Assembly: GCF_963678635.1 (NCBI RefSeq)
Contig: NC_087069.1
Span: 55,038,928-55,102,927, forward strand
DNA from: Symsagittifera roscoffensis
Lineage: Eukaryota > Xenacoelomorpha > Acoela > Convolutidae
Reading direction: 5' to 3'
Length of the DNA: 64,000 bases
A program made the translations under genes and the position numbers. The notes beneath the pieces were generated by a model. It worked only from the letters and a program-made list of their open reading frames with translations, ran no database searches and was not told the DNA's origin. Shown piece after piece: positions 23,160 to 34,300 of the stretch (the first letter of the stretch is position 1; every line of letters begins with the position of its first letter).

Positions 23160-23760
23160 TTTGATTCCATCGGGAGCTGTTTTCATGTTTTCCTTTAGTA
23201 AATTTTGATGATATATATCTAAAATTTTAAACATATCTTGTTTCGTTTGTGATTGAATGAAAACATAGTCCCAATATTAGATAACTTTTTTTTATTTAAT
23301 AAAAATAGTTTGAACCTTTTACTCATATATGCCGCAAAAGCTGCTGGTCTCATGGTGATGCCAAAAAAAGTCAATTAAATTCGAACTGCTGATTTGCAAT
23401 AACAAGCGGCGTGATTGTTCAATTAGTGCCGTTTGATTTCGTGCGCTGTTCATGTCTGCTTTTGTAGAATTTTGTCCATTTGTTTTTGTGAGTCATGATT
23501 GTATTGGTTCTATGCGCCAATCGCATTTGGATTCGTCAATTAGGGAGTTTAGATATTGTGCATTCAATACTAATTTAAGGAATTTGCCTTTTTCGAGATT
23601 GATAGCTGGGTTGATAAAGATAATTTACATTAGGTTGTTGTTCTTTTTTTACTGGTGAAAAATATTTTCTTTTGCTCAAGGATGTCTAAAAGTCTGTTTA
23701 CTTTATCTTGTAAGAGTACTGGAACTTTACTTGCGCGTTGTTTCTTGAAAACTGCGTGGG
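23160..23760 (-). pseudogene. Reverse transcriptase fragments of relic B
   Basis: Pieces in order: VFKKQRASKVPVLLQDKVNR and following (23.75-23.65 kb), a KFLKLVLNAQYLNSLIDESK segment (~23.58 kb), an FGITMRPAAF segment (~23.35 kb) corresponding to RT domain 4, and WDYVFIQSQT (~23.26 kb), corresponding to the catalytic YxDD motif with the second Asp lost. Several frameshifts and a stop separate them. Confidence 0.75.
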
Positions 23761-24526
23761 GCTTATGTGAAAAATAATCCCTCTTAAAAATTGTTTTTGT
23801 TCTACTTTGTATTTCGAAATTTTAAATGTAGGATTGAAATAAGGTTTTTTTAAAGTAATCTGAGTTTTGTTTCGATTCTTTTCCGGTGTTGTTAATAGAT
23901 AATTATTCGTTTAGAAATGTAGATTGCCAAATATCTGAGAACTTTAGATTATTGGTTACTCTATATGGTTTTTTCTTAGGGGGTTACAATGTTTCGTTTG
24001 CTGCACAAAATCTAATAGTCCTAAAGGAAGTGTGATTTTGTTTAGAGACTTGTCGTATTTATGAAATGCAATTATGTCTGTGTTTGTGTTTTTTGCTTAT
24101 TTTATGGATGATATCGTTACCCTAAAGAAGTTGTGAATTGGTCTGAATTCAAGATTGGAAATGTAAAACTGTTGTGTTTCTGATCATTGTTATGATGAAG
24201 TATCTTTTGGTTTTAATTGTTTTTGTTATTGGATGTAGATGAGGTAAAATTGTGAAAATTACGAGGGTTGTTTATTAGGTCTTTGGAAAAATGTTAAAAT
24301 TGTTTTATTTGTTCTCAACCATTTATCTTTGATTGTAATTTGTTTTTTTTGGGATATTAATTGTTGATATAAATTTTGAAATCAAGGCTAAACTGACTAT
24401 TTTGTGTTTAATATATGTTATACGAAATATTTTTTTATTTTGTTTGATAGTTCGTGTTGCTATAAGAAATAATAGATTTTTACCATAGATTGTTTAGCCT
24501 GTGCCTCCTGCTGTGGCTAGCTTACT

Positions 24527-24772
24527 TCAAGTTTTGGAAACTGGAAGTTTGGGATGTAGTGAACGGATTTCATTCCATGTATCAGTATTAAAAGTAGTTG
24601 ATTCTGCTCCTAAATCGGTTAGGAAAACTAATTCAAGATATGGTGTTTTAAAATTTTTGCTTTTTGGGCTTTTTAAAACAAGTAAAACTTTCAAAATTTT
24701 TTCAATAGGATGGGATGGTTTTGATGTTTTATTTTGATATTTTTTATTCATATTTGTTTGATTTTCAACCAT
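24527..24772 (-). pseudogene. Aspartic protease fragment of relic B
   Basis: The segment LVFLTDLGAESTTFN matches the retroelement protease active site (hydrophobic-hydrophobic-D-S/T-G-A), with the usual Ser replaced by Leu. It is followed by TWNEIRSLHPKLP. It is 81 codons long and then stops. Confidence 0.7.
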
Positions 24773-25499
24773 AAGAGGGATGTGATCTATTTTAGATTTT
24801 CGATCAATGTTTGATTCGTTAAGGTTTGACTTAATGTTTTCAGTCTGAAAAAGTTTGAAACAGTTTGAATTTAATTTGATGTTCTAATTATACCTTAACA
24901 AAAACTAAAAAGCCTTCGGTTTCAGTTTCATCATGAGTGGTTTCACAGTGTATATGATTAAATTGATTTTCTAAAGTTTTAGTGTTATCTGTTCCTGGTG
25001 GGTCTGCAGTTTTTTTGCTTGAAGACTGTACTTGATCAATTTGTCGTTGATGTTCAGCTGTACTACTTCGATAATATGATTTTATTTATCTGGGCAATGT
25101 GAGCTATTTCGATGTGGTGATTGAAAATAGTTTCTTGATCTGTTTTGATAGCTAATAATTCTAGGCCTAGTTTTCTCGGTATCTGTTGTTATAATTTTAT
25201 TATTTCATCTGTTAATTAAGATATTCTCGATCGATTATTTGAGTATTATCGGTTTTGATTCTTCGAATATGATCGATTTTTATAATAGATGGACTAGTTA
25301 TTCCTATTTCAATTGGATCTAGAGTAAATATTCTTATATTGATTATTCTGACTGTTTGATTATGTCTATTTTGTGACTAGTTTTGTGAACATCGTCTATA
25401 TGGGGATCAACCGAGAAAATTATTTGAAAATGGCAATTAAGGTCTGCTGTTACTATAGAAAAATAGTTTTTTATGCTCGTTTTTGCTCTTTTCTAACAA

Positions 25500-26035
25500 A
25501 ACTATGTTAAGTCACAGCAACCATAAATCTTTTTAAAACACTGCACGCACAGCAATTTCAGAAAAATTTTAGAAAGTTTTATTATAGTCTCTCATATTCG
25601 ATTGTAATTGATGGAAGTGGATTTTTTTGACAAAAAAAAACAAAAACTTTTTTAATCGATTACAATTATTTTTCATTTCATTTTAGAGCTTGACAACAAA
25701 AATTTATTTCAATCACTTATTATCTTAAAGCTTCATTGTTCGGTTGGTTTTTCAGCAAAAAACGCAAGACATTTGAACCAATTTGAAACTGAGTTTTGAC
25801 AGCTAATTTCAGTTTTAAATATCTGAAACAACCTAGATTTGCAAAAAAAACTTTCATGCCGAATGTAAGCTCGGTACTTGTCAATGCCGTTTGTGTTCGA
25901 CAACTTTTGAGAATGATTGCTGCAGAGCTAAATTGACTGAAAAGTCTCCAGCCAAATTGTATTGCTTTTTTTTGCTTTAAGGTTTCGATTTCATTTAGGC
26001 TGAAGTTTCTCTGTCTGAAATGTAATGTCAAGGCA
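25500..26035. other. Intergenic AT-rich sequence
   Basis: It includes TTAATCGATTACAAT-like motifs shared with other elements. The short minus-strand open frame at 25720-26031 has no recognised similarity. Confidence 0.3.
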
Positions 26036-26296
26036 CCGCGCGAAATATTTTGCGCGTTGATTATCTCAAATTAGCAAAAATTACAAATTTTAGAACCCCA
26101 AAACTTTGCGAAAAATGATCAAATGAATGTTCAGTGAAATATCTTCTAAAATTTGAGCTCAAGATAACAATACCTCTTGGATGACATAAAAAAACTTTGT
26201 CAAAAAATGATAGCAAAAAATCACAATTGGTCGGGAGAAAAAACCAACCTGAAAAAAAAATATTCCGCATTTTTTTCGAAAATCGGAAGAAAAACG
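26036..26296 (-). mobile_element. Partial HINE-like element (family 1)
   Basis: It retains the interior (GCGCGAAATATTTTGCGCG palindrome and TTGAGCTCAAGATAACAATA) and a decayed 5' tip (ATATTCCG, CGAAAATCGGAA). The 3' third is missing. Confidence 0.65.
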
Positions 26297-26549
26297 TGTA
26301 GTAATCGATTTACCCGGAGTGGAATTAGTTAGCTTAGAACAAACAGATTGGCTGCTTTCTCAATGATTAAACTTTTGACAAAGTGTCTTTTGAAATTTGA
26401 CGAACAGTTCAAGTATTAAAATTACAACAAAAAAAATCATTTCAATGGCCCTCTCTGGATGGAATCAAACTTATGCATTTCCAATTGCAACTGGAAATTT
26501 ACCTTTCATGCAGCAAATGAATTTGAATTGAACTCACACAGAAATTCAA

Positions 26550-27500
26550 GTTAAACCCCGGGTTGACCAAAACTTCTAATCATACAATTTCCATTTATGA
26601 AAAACTTCTTGTCATACAATTCCATACAATGCCATACGTACAGAACATTGTATGAAATCTCTATGATAAAGATTTTTCCATAAATGAACATTGTATGATA
26701 GGTGTTTTTCCATAAACCAAAAATTTTGATTTTTTCTTTCAAAATTTAGTTTCTGAAAAATTTTTGGATGTGTTCGCAACCGAACACAAGTGACAAAGAC
26801 CTTGGTTACTCAAAACACCAACGGTTGGACGGTCTTGCATATACAATGCATAGCAAACGACCTGAATTTGGATGTTTTTCACAACTGATGTAACAAAAGT
26901 AACGAACTTTTATTTTTTGGCAAAATTCTTTAATGATGATTATTTTAAATTTTTGAATTTTCAAGTTATCAGACATTGATCAAGGCTTACATTAACACCC
27001 CATACAAAAGAAATAGGAATTTTCAGCGTTTTTGAAAAAAAAATTTAAGTGTAAAGAAAATAAAAGCCAATTTTATCGTATCCAGGACTACGTTATGCTC
27101 ACAAAATATTAAATTTTGCATGCAAAAAAAAAAATTCGAAAAATGTTTGTTTGCGTACGAAATTCGATTTGCGGTTGAAAAAAAAAACCAAAAATTTTTT
27201 GGGCCAAATTTTCAAAATTACTTGAAAAATTTTTTTTGTCGCCATCAAAAAAATGCCAGTCATACAATTACCATATATGGGAATTGTATGATAAGCATTT
27301 TTTTCAAAAAAACGAGAACCTCAGTTTTTTATCACCGGACCGTTTTATAAGAATCAAACATCCACAGAAATAAGTTTATACCAGTTTTCAACCATTTTTA
27401 GAAATTGTATGAAAATTGTATGACAAGCATTTTTCCATACACTTGATGTATGGAATTGTATGATAACCATTTTCGGTGTATGGAGGTCAACCCGGGACTG
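26550..27500. repeat. Dispersed ATTGTATGA-rich repeats
   Basis: Near 26570-26720 and 27255-27500, copies of a unit built around ATTGTATGA and TTTTTCCATA recur in both orientations. They precede CCGGGTTGACC-like sequence, as in the 8.8-12 kb array, so these are probably dispersed members of that family. Confidence 0.45.
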
Positions 27501-27722
27501 CGACACAAATTTGAGCGTATGCAAGTTTAAGATTTTTTCCTGTACAAGAATTATCGTTTCCTCAATAATTGATACATACATCATTTCGTTAGTTAACACG
27601 AAAACTTGAGTAAAAAATTATATTGTGAAAAACGGCAAACATTCGCACATTTGAGCAATTTATGTATTCAATTTAAAGTTCGTTAACAATAGACATCGTA
27701 ATTACAAATTCAATACTGAAAG

Positions 27723-27728
27723 TTTATT
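27723..27728 (-). terminator. Candidate polyadenylation signal of the coiled-coil gene
   Basis: AATAAA on the minus strand, ~423 nt beyond the stop codon at 28151-28153. A closer signal was not obvious. Confidence 0.35.
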
Positions 27729-28150
27729 CAAAAGCTGTACAAAAAGTAGAAATTAAAAACATCCGGAAGAAATTTTACAAGAAGCTTCATTATTATGAAG
27801 ATAAAGGTTCACATACATGCTAAAGCGTTATCGGTCAAGTATAGTTGTGATTACTGATGAAACACGGAAATATTTTTAGACCATAGAACTTCAAGATAGC
27901 GGGATGAAAAAGTAAAAGCGCGATCAAAATTGCTAAAACTCGACTGAAACGAGTCATCATTTATCTGATTTTGCTTGACAATGGGCTCATTTTGGCTATT
28001 GGCAGGTCAAGAGTTTAACTTCAAATAATGTCATTTATATCGAGAGTTCCACTAAGCACATTTTTCTCTTGGATGTGATAGGCTAATTAAATAGGCCAAT
28101 CAGATGTATCTATTGGATTGTGACGTCATTATTACAGCATAATTGCATCA

Positions 28151-28303
28151 TCACTCCTCGTCGTCCATTGTGGAGTCCTTGAGGAGTTTGAGTCTGTAGG
28201 TGCAGACCTTGAGCAGCTCCTGGAGATCTTTGTTCTGTCTGCTTAGATTGCCAATCTGGTCGTCCTTTCCTCTCAACAGCACCTCTAGTTCCGCTTTGGC
28301 TTT
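28151..28303 (-). CDS. Coiled-coil gene exon 19 (terminal)
   Basis: Reads KAKAELEVLLRGKDDQIGNL ... KVCTYRLKLLKDSTMDDEE then TGA. Acceptor TTTCAG, phase 0. The tail KVCTYRLKLLKD is less Glu-rich than the rod and may be a conserved C-terminal motif. The intron before it is ~5.5 kb, the longest seen. Confidence 0.85.
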   Translation of the reverse strand, partial: KAKAELEVLLRGKDDQIGNLSRQNKDLQELLKVCTYRLKLLKDSTMDDEE

Positions 28304-31300
28304 CTGAAAACACAAAAATAGTTAAAATCACAAAAAAAACAGGAATCGGCAAAGAGCTGAAAAATCAAAAATTATGCTAGCCAGTCAGAATTTTAAAAAA
28401 AATAGTTAAAATCATGTCGTCACGTAGTAACAAGAATCTATCAAAAAAATTGCAGTGATCGAAAAACTTTAAATTGATCAATTTTTTCGGGTATTTGGCG
28501 TTTAGTACATGAGAATAGCCCCCGTTTGATACAACACGAAGTGATACCATGTTGAATCTGCAATTACATCATGATTTTCTATTATTCAGTTAAGAAAAAG
28601 CAATGAGTCACAGGAAGCTTTGGACTCTGCATTCAATGATATCCATCTGCAAACAACTTTGATAGCAACTTGACAATGTTTTCATCTCAAAGATAGGCAA
28701 GGTTGTCATTAAACGCTGTGTGGTTTTCAAAATACAGGTCCACGATGTGTTTGTTTTCTATTTTTTTCAAGCACAGACTAGAAGGATAAGTAGATATAAA
28801 TTAAGTCAGATAAATTGATTGAATTTAACCTCATTATCTACTCCAGTTTGAATCCGCGCTGTCCGTTTTTGTTTGCTTTTTACAAATCAGGAAGTTTCTT
28901 CGGTTGACCTGACATAGTTATAATTATCTCTGATTTGAAGATATTCCAGCTCTATGGAAATTTTAGCGATGATTCAGGATCAGTGAATGAATATATTTTC
29001 CAGCGATAGTCATAGATAAGTAAGAAAAATTACATAAACAGCAAAGCTGAGCTACGCACCACTTGCAATACACAAAAAATCTCCAAATATCAAAAGATAA
29101 TGTGTCTCAAGCTTGAACAATTGGAATGAATTTTGTTGAAAAACTGGTACGTTTAAAATTCAAGAAAAACTTTATTGCAAATGTTAAACAAAAAAATTTC
29201 TTAATAACAAAAGAAGAAATTGGGTTTAACCCTTATAAATTTCTTCAACTTATCCATTCTGGGCTTATCCATTTATTTCTGATATTCAATAGCAGAAAAC
29301 GATAAGAAAACATATCAATCAAACAATTGAGATACAAAAAATTTCGAATGTACTCGAAAACTGTTCAATAAATCTTGCAACCATCGAGAAAAATCGGGGC
29401 TGAAAGGCCTTATCCGCTAATTACTTTAGTATAAGACCACAAAAAATAACGAAAAACAAAAATTCAAAAACATGAATCCAAAAATACACACATCTGCCAC
29501 AGAAAAAAACTTGCTGAAAATCAGAAAAAAACTCCCAATTACATCAAAAATTATCAATTATGAATATGATTTGCAAAGATAAAAGAGCTTCAGGCACTTT
29601 TCGAACAAAAATATTAGAAACCATGCATCTGAAAAAAAAGTGAAATATTTTTGCGAAAAAAATCCAGCAGAAAAATCTATCAAGAAATACAGATTTGATT
29701 AAATGGCAAGTAGGCCGACAAAAATTGGGTCGAAATCAATAAAGCCGACAAAAAAAATCAACCCGCATCCAAAAAAATTTTCAGCTGTAAAATATATATC
29801 AATTCAGTCGTTGGAATCAGCTGTTAAATTACAGCTGTTAGACGTGCAAGTTGGGTAGAAATCATTTAGAGGCTACCAAAAATTTCTGTCATCCTGTGGA
29901 CAAAGTTGTCTACGCGTAAATAGTATAGTAACGATTGTAATACCCTTGCTTATTACAAGGGTAAAATACATGAATTAGCGCTGAAAATTTTTTTTTCAAA
30001 ACTTAAATACAGTCTGTCGTACCTCCCTTGTATATAAATTTTTATTCAATTACATTCTCATCTAACACCCCAATGTCTTTAAAAAAATCTTAATGTTCAT
30101 TGAAGCATTGAAACTTTTTTGGTTTCAGTTTTCAGCTACGTTTTCTGACACTCAAATAACCAAGTTGAGTCGCATTTATTTGCTGCACGCAAAAATATAA
30201 CAATTGTAATTTTGTCGGTACTGACTTTTAATAAATTGAATGATCATCAAGAACAAAATAGATTTTTCAAACATTGTTTTTTAATTCTACTTTTACATTG
30301 CTGGTTCAAATTGAGTGAACAAAACTAAAAAAAATCTAATTGGGTTAAATATGACAAAAGTGAAGAGAACAGAAACTGCTTAGAATTAATATGGTACAAT
30401 TTATTTTTTAAAATTCGTAACTAAATTTTTACCTCACAAATGGAGCATTTTGGCTTTTTAGTGAATCACTAATTGCGCTAAAACTATCATTACGAAGCCA
30501 AACTGTGTATTTTGTTAATTGTAAGCCGATTGCGGATCAAGGACACTCTGTTTTTTCTTCTTTTTGGAAAGCAATATTGATTGGGAATTTCGCCAAATCA
30601 ATCGGACCAAAATATTTCTACTGAAACTCTAAGCAACTTTTGTTCTCTCCACTTCTTGTCAAATCGTAAACTAATTTAAGAAAAACGCGTTGAAATTTTC
30701 CAATTAGTTCGTTTTGTCATTCAAATCAGAGCTGTACTGGGTAGCTACAGTTGTGCCTTTGAAAAGTTTATAGAAATCTTTTTTTGGCGATTGTTTATCT
30801 TTGCTGTCCTGTCCGGCCAACTTTTTTTTTACAGTTTTATGGCAAATCGTAGATCAAGATTCAAAGAAACTCTTACGCTATGAGAAAATACTATGAAATG
30901 AAACATCTGTAGACATCATGAGTTCTCGATCAAGTCTAAATTTCAATATTTCCGTGAGCTCTACTGTTTGCATCGGATATCTTAACAAAAGTGCGAGAAG
31001 ATGGAAAAAACGATGTTGATTGCGCCGGTTGTGAAGTTGCATGTCGGGCCACGCTAGTTGCACCTTTTACTCCCTAATAAAGTCTGGTCGTATTATACCA
31101 AAGTGCTAAGCTTTTGACCGTATTTGTATGTTGATTCTGCTACATGGAAAGTGTTCTGCATATATTGAAGAAAAAAGTTTGAACTTCTCCTTCATTCCCA
31201 TGTACGCAATTAAAATGATCGTTGCTGATTGATAATGGAAAGATAAGGAAATGACCCTGAGAACTACTGAATTTTTAGTGTTTAAATTGTCAACTGTAAC

Positions 31301-34300
31301 TTTGAATTGGGACGGTTGTACAGCAAAGAAATTAAAACTGATTCAGCGAAAAATCAGGTGTGTCCATGCTTTTTGCTGTGGTAGTTCAGCCCTGACTTAG
31401 CGCTGATTCTGAGTCTGATACTGAAAAATCGAGTATTGCAGTGATCTTAAAAGCCAAAATTGACGCTAAATTGGCGATGATCAAGCCATACAAACCTAGC
31501 CCTAAATCTGAGTTGAAAAAATCTTGATCATGGATAGAAAGCCACTGATCGGGGAAAAGATCAGCGATGTTAGATTTTCAAAAAGTCGCTGATTCAGCGA
31601 TATTTATTCTTTAAAGCTCAACCCGCGTATCTATGACACATCTAAAAAACACGCTCTTGTTTGTTTCAATCAGGAACAGACGAAGAAAACCATAGATGAA
31701 GAAAAAATGAGTTGGCGTAAGAACATGAGATATCCAAGAGTTTAAGATGGATGCAACTTACCCGCACTGGAGTTCCATGGAAAATAGTTGTTATCAGGGG
31801 CGGATCTAGGCTTTTCTCGAGGGGGGGCGGATTTTCAAAAAAATTTCGAAAATTTTGACTACTTTTTTTTTTTCTAGGTCGATCAGATTGATTTTCCGAG
31901 CTCTCCCAAAGCAATAAAAAGACCCTGTTTTGGCCAAATTTTCTGCGCCACAGGCAATTTTTTGAAAAACAGGTCAAAAAAGCCGTTTTTGGGCACTTTT
32001 TGGAAAATTTTGACAAAAAAATCTTTTTTTTTGGCGCGCGCTCCCCCTCAAAATAAGTATATATTGGCGCCGAAGGCTCCTTTAGAAAAATTTTAGGGTC
32101 GGTCGGCCAAAAATGGATTTCTTAAAAAGTACCAAAGGGGGGACCCTTTGGGTTGGCAGGGGGTCGAATCCCTGAGGGGGGGGCGTCCGCGCCCCCCCCC
32201 CCCCCGACCCCCCCCCCCCTAAATCCGCCCCTGGTTGTTATAGTCCATTATAATAGATTATAATCGGATAAAAAATGTATTGTTTGAGAAATTATGAGTT
32301 TAGCAATTTTTTTTCAAATTTATCTCATTTCATGTTTCGTGCAGTTACTACGTACTACGTTTCATAAATTTTTACTTTTCACATAAGATTTTATTTATTT
32401 AAGTTTTCTCTACTTTTTCTATGTTACGTAAACTCCATCGCCTCTTTTAACAACCCCCTTCCCCAGCTTACCCACCCCCCCCCCCCCACAGTTTGCCCCT
32501 CGGCAGTTTACCCCACGCCCCCTCCCCTCCCCCTCCTAATAAATTGTAGTAAACATGGGGATGGATGTAGGGATAAAGGTTAGTTTGAGTAGACTTAGAT
32601 TGCAAGTTTAACGCAAAAAAATTGTAAGTTTTGCAAATGATTTTGCACAATAATGTAAAGATTATAATCAAGTATTTTCAATTATTATAGATTTTAAATG
32701 GAATATAATCCATTATAATGGATTTTAATGGATTGAGTTTTTAAGAAAAAAATCTATTATAATGACAATATAATCGATTTCGTGGTCTAAATTTGCCACA
32801 ATAAAGGTTTATAATGACAACATTTTAAACAACAATTTTCCATTATAATCCATTATTATCCATGGAACTCCGCTGCGGGTAAAAAACAGAGGTGAGAAAG
32901 TGGCAAAAGGGAGCTTTGAAATACACAAAAACGCAAATAAGTCGCTAAAAGCACTTTTGTTTACACAAACTTGGCATGGGAAAACTTGGATTGTTATAAG
33001 CTGAAGGCAACCACACTAAATTTGCATGTAATAAATTGGAATATATAGAACAAAATAAAAACAAACAAGACTGCTCGTATCAGGGAGAAGCCCTGAAAGT
33101 TCCGACTGCCTTTTAACGTTTATGGAGCAGTAATAACATAAAAAACTTAAAAAATAAACAAAAATAAAATAAAATGAAAAACTTTTTTTCTAAAATATGA
33201 AAATTTTTCTATCAAAATCATCCCCCCACACGCCATATATAGTACAAAACAATAGATTTCGCTCCTTGTAACAATTCAATTATGGCAAATAAGCTTCGTT
33301 CAACCAATTTGGAACGATTTATAGGACGGATTAAACCTCCGCTTACGCGTTAATAGCGCGAATTATATCGCGCGTTAATTGTCCCAAACTAATCTTTAAA
33401 CCCTCATAACTTTACAAAAAATGATCACAGGTGAAACATCTTTCAAATTTAAGCTCAGGACAACAATAGCTTTCGAATGATATAAGAAAATTCCGTCAAA
33501 AATGGCTGGTTAAAAAGTCGAAATTTGTCTGAAGAAAAAAAAACCCACCCCGAACACAAATATTCCGTTACTTTCGTATTGAAAGTCGGAACAATTATGC
33601 TATTCGAAAATCTTCGCGAAATACTTTGATTCAAAAAACTTGTGAAATGTATTTTTTTTTACCATTCTGCTGTTGTTTGAACAATACGCTTTTTTGATGA
33701 AACAAGACAGCATCATTTGTGTCAATTTATTAGCACATGTTTTGGAATTGCCAATGCTGCATGCTGCAAAAAAGTCACAAAAAAGCTTAATATTTTGACA
33801 CTATAGCTACTTTACCTGTAGTGCGGCTATGAGATCCTCCAGTTTGGCCTGGTTGTCCTTGAGCTGTCTAATCTGGTTGTCTCTCTCCTTCCTCTGCTGG
33901 GTGGCCTCCGCCTTCACCCCATCTATCTCCCCCACCAACTTAGAGTGCTGTCTGTCTCTCTCTTGCTTTACCTGCACAATTCAAACAATTATTGATCAGA
34001 GGTTAACTTACACTCCGAAGGCTGAGGTTCGAACCCCGAACTAACTGTTTTTTTTCATTTCTTGCTCCACCTGCACAGTATAAACAAAAAAAAACAATTT
34101 CTTCAAATACCAGACTAGAAAAAATCTCAAAAAAATTAATACCAAGATCGCATTAAAAACAACCTCTCGCACATTGTGTCTTTCCAAGAATATCCACTTC
34201 CATATAGATACAAACCAACGTATTTGAAATTAAAAAAAACTAATTGCTCTATTTCACCGATTGGAGAGTTGGGAAAACATTTCACTGTAAATAATCAAAT

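Larger units (their letters stand above)
22960..25250 (-). mobile_element. Ty3/gypsy-type retroelement relic B (PR-RT-RNase H)
   Basis: On the minus strand, remnants occur in the canonical order protease, reverse transcriptase, RNase H. Before the protease (24.9-25.2 kb) there is a hydrophilic Gln/Thr/Glu-rich stretch that may be the end of gag. The integrase region expected after RNase H is absent; sequence resembling an LTR or leader follows instead. All domains contain stops or frameshifts. The protein pieces suggest a different gypsy lineage from relic A. Confidence 0.78.
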
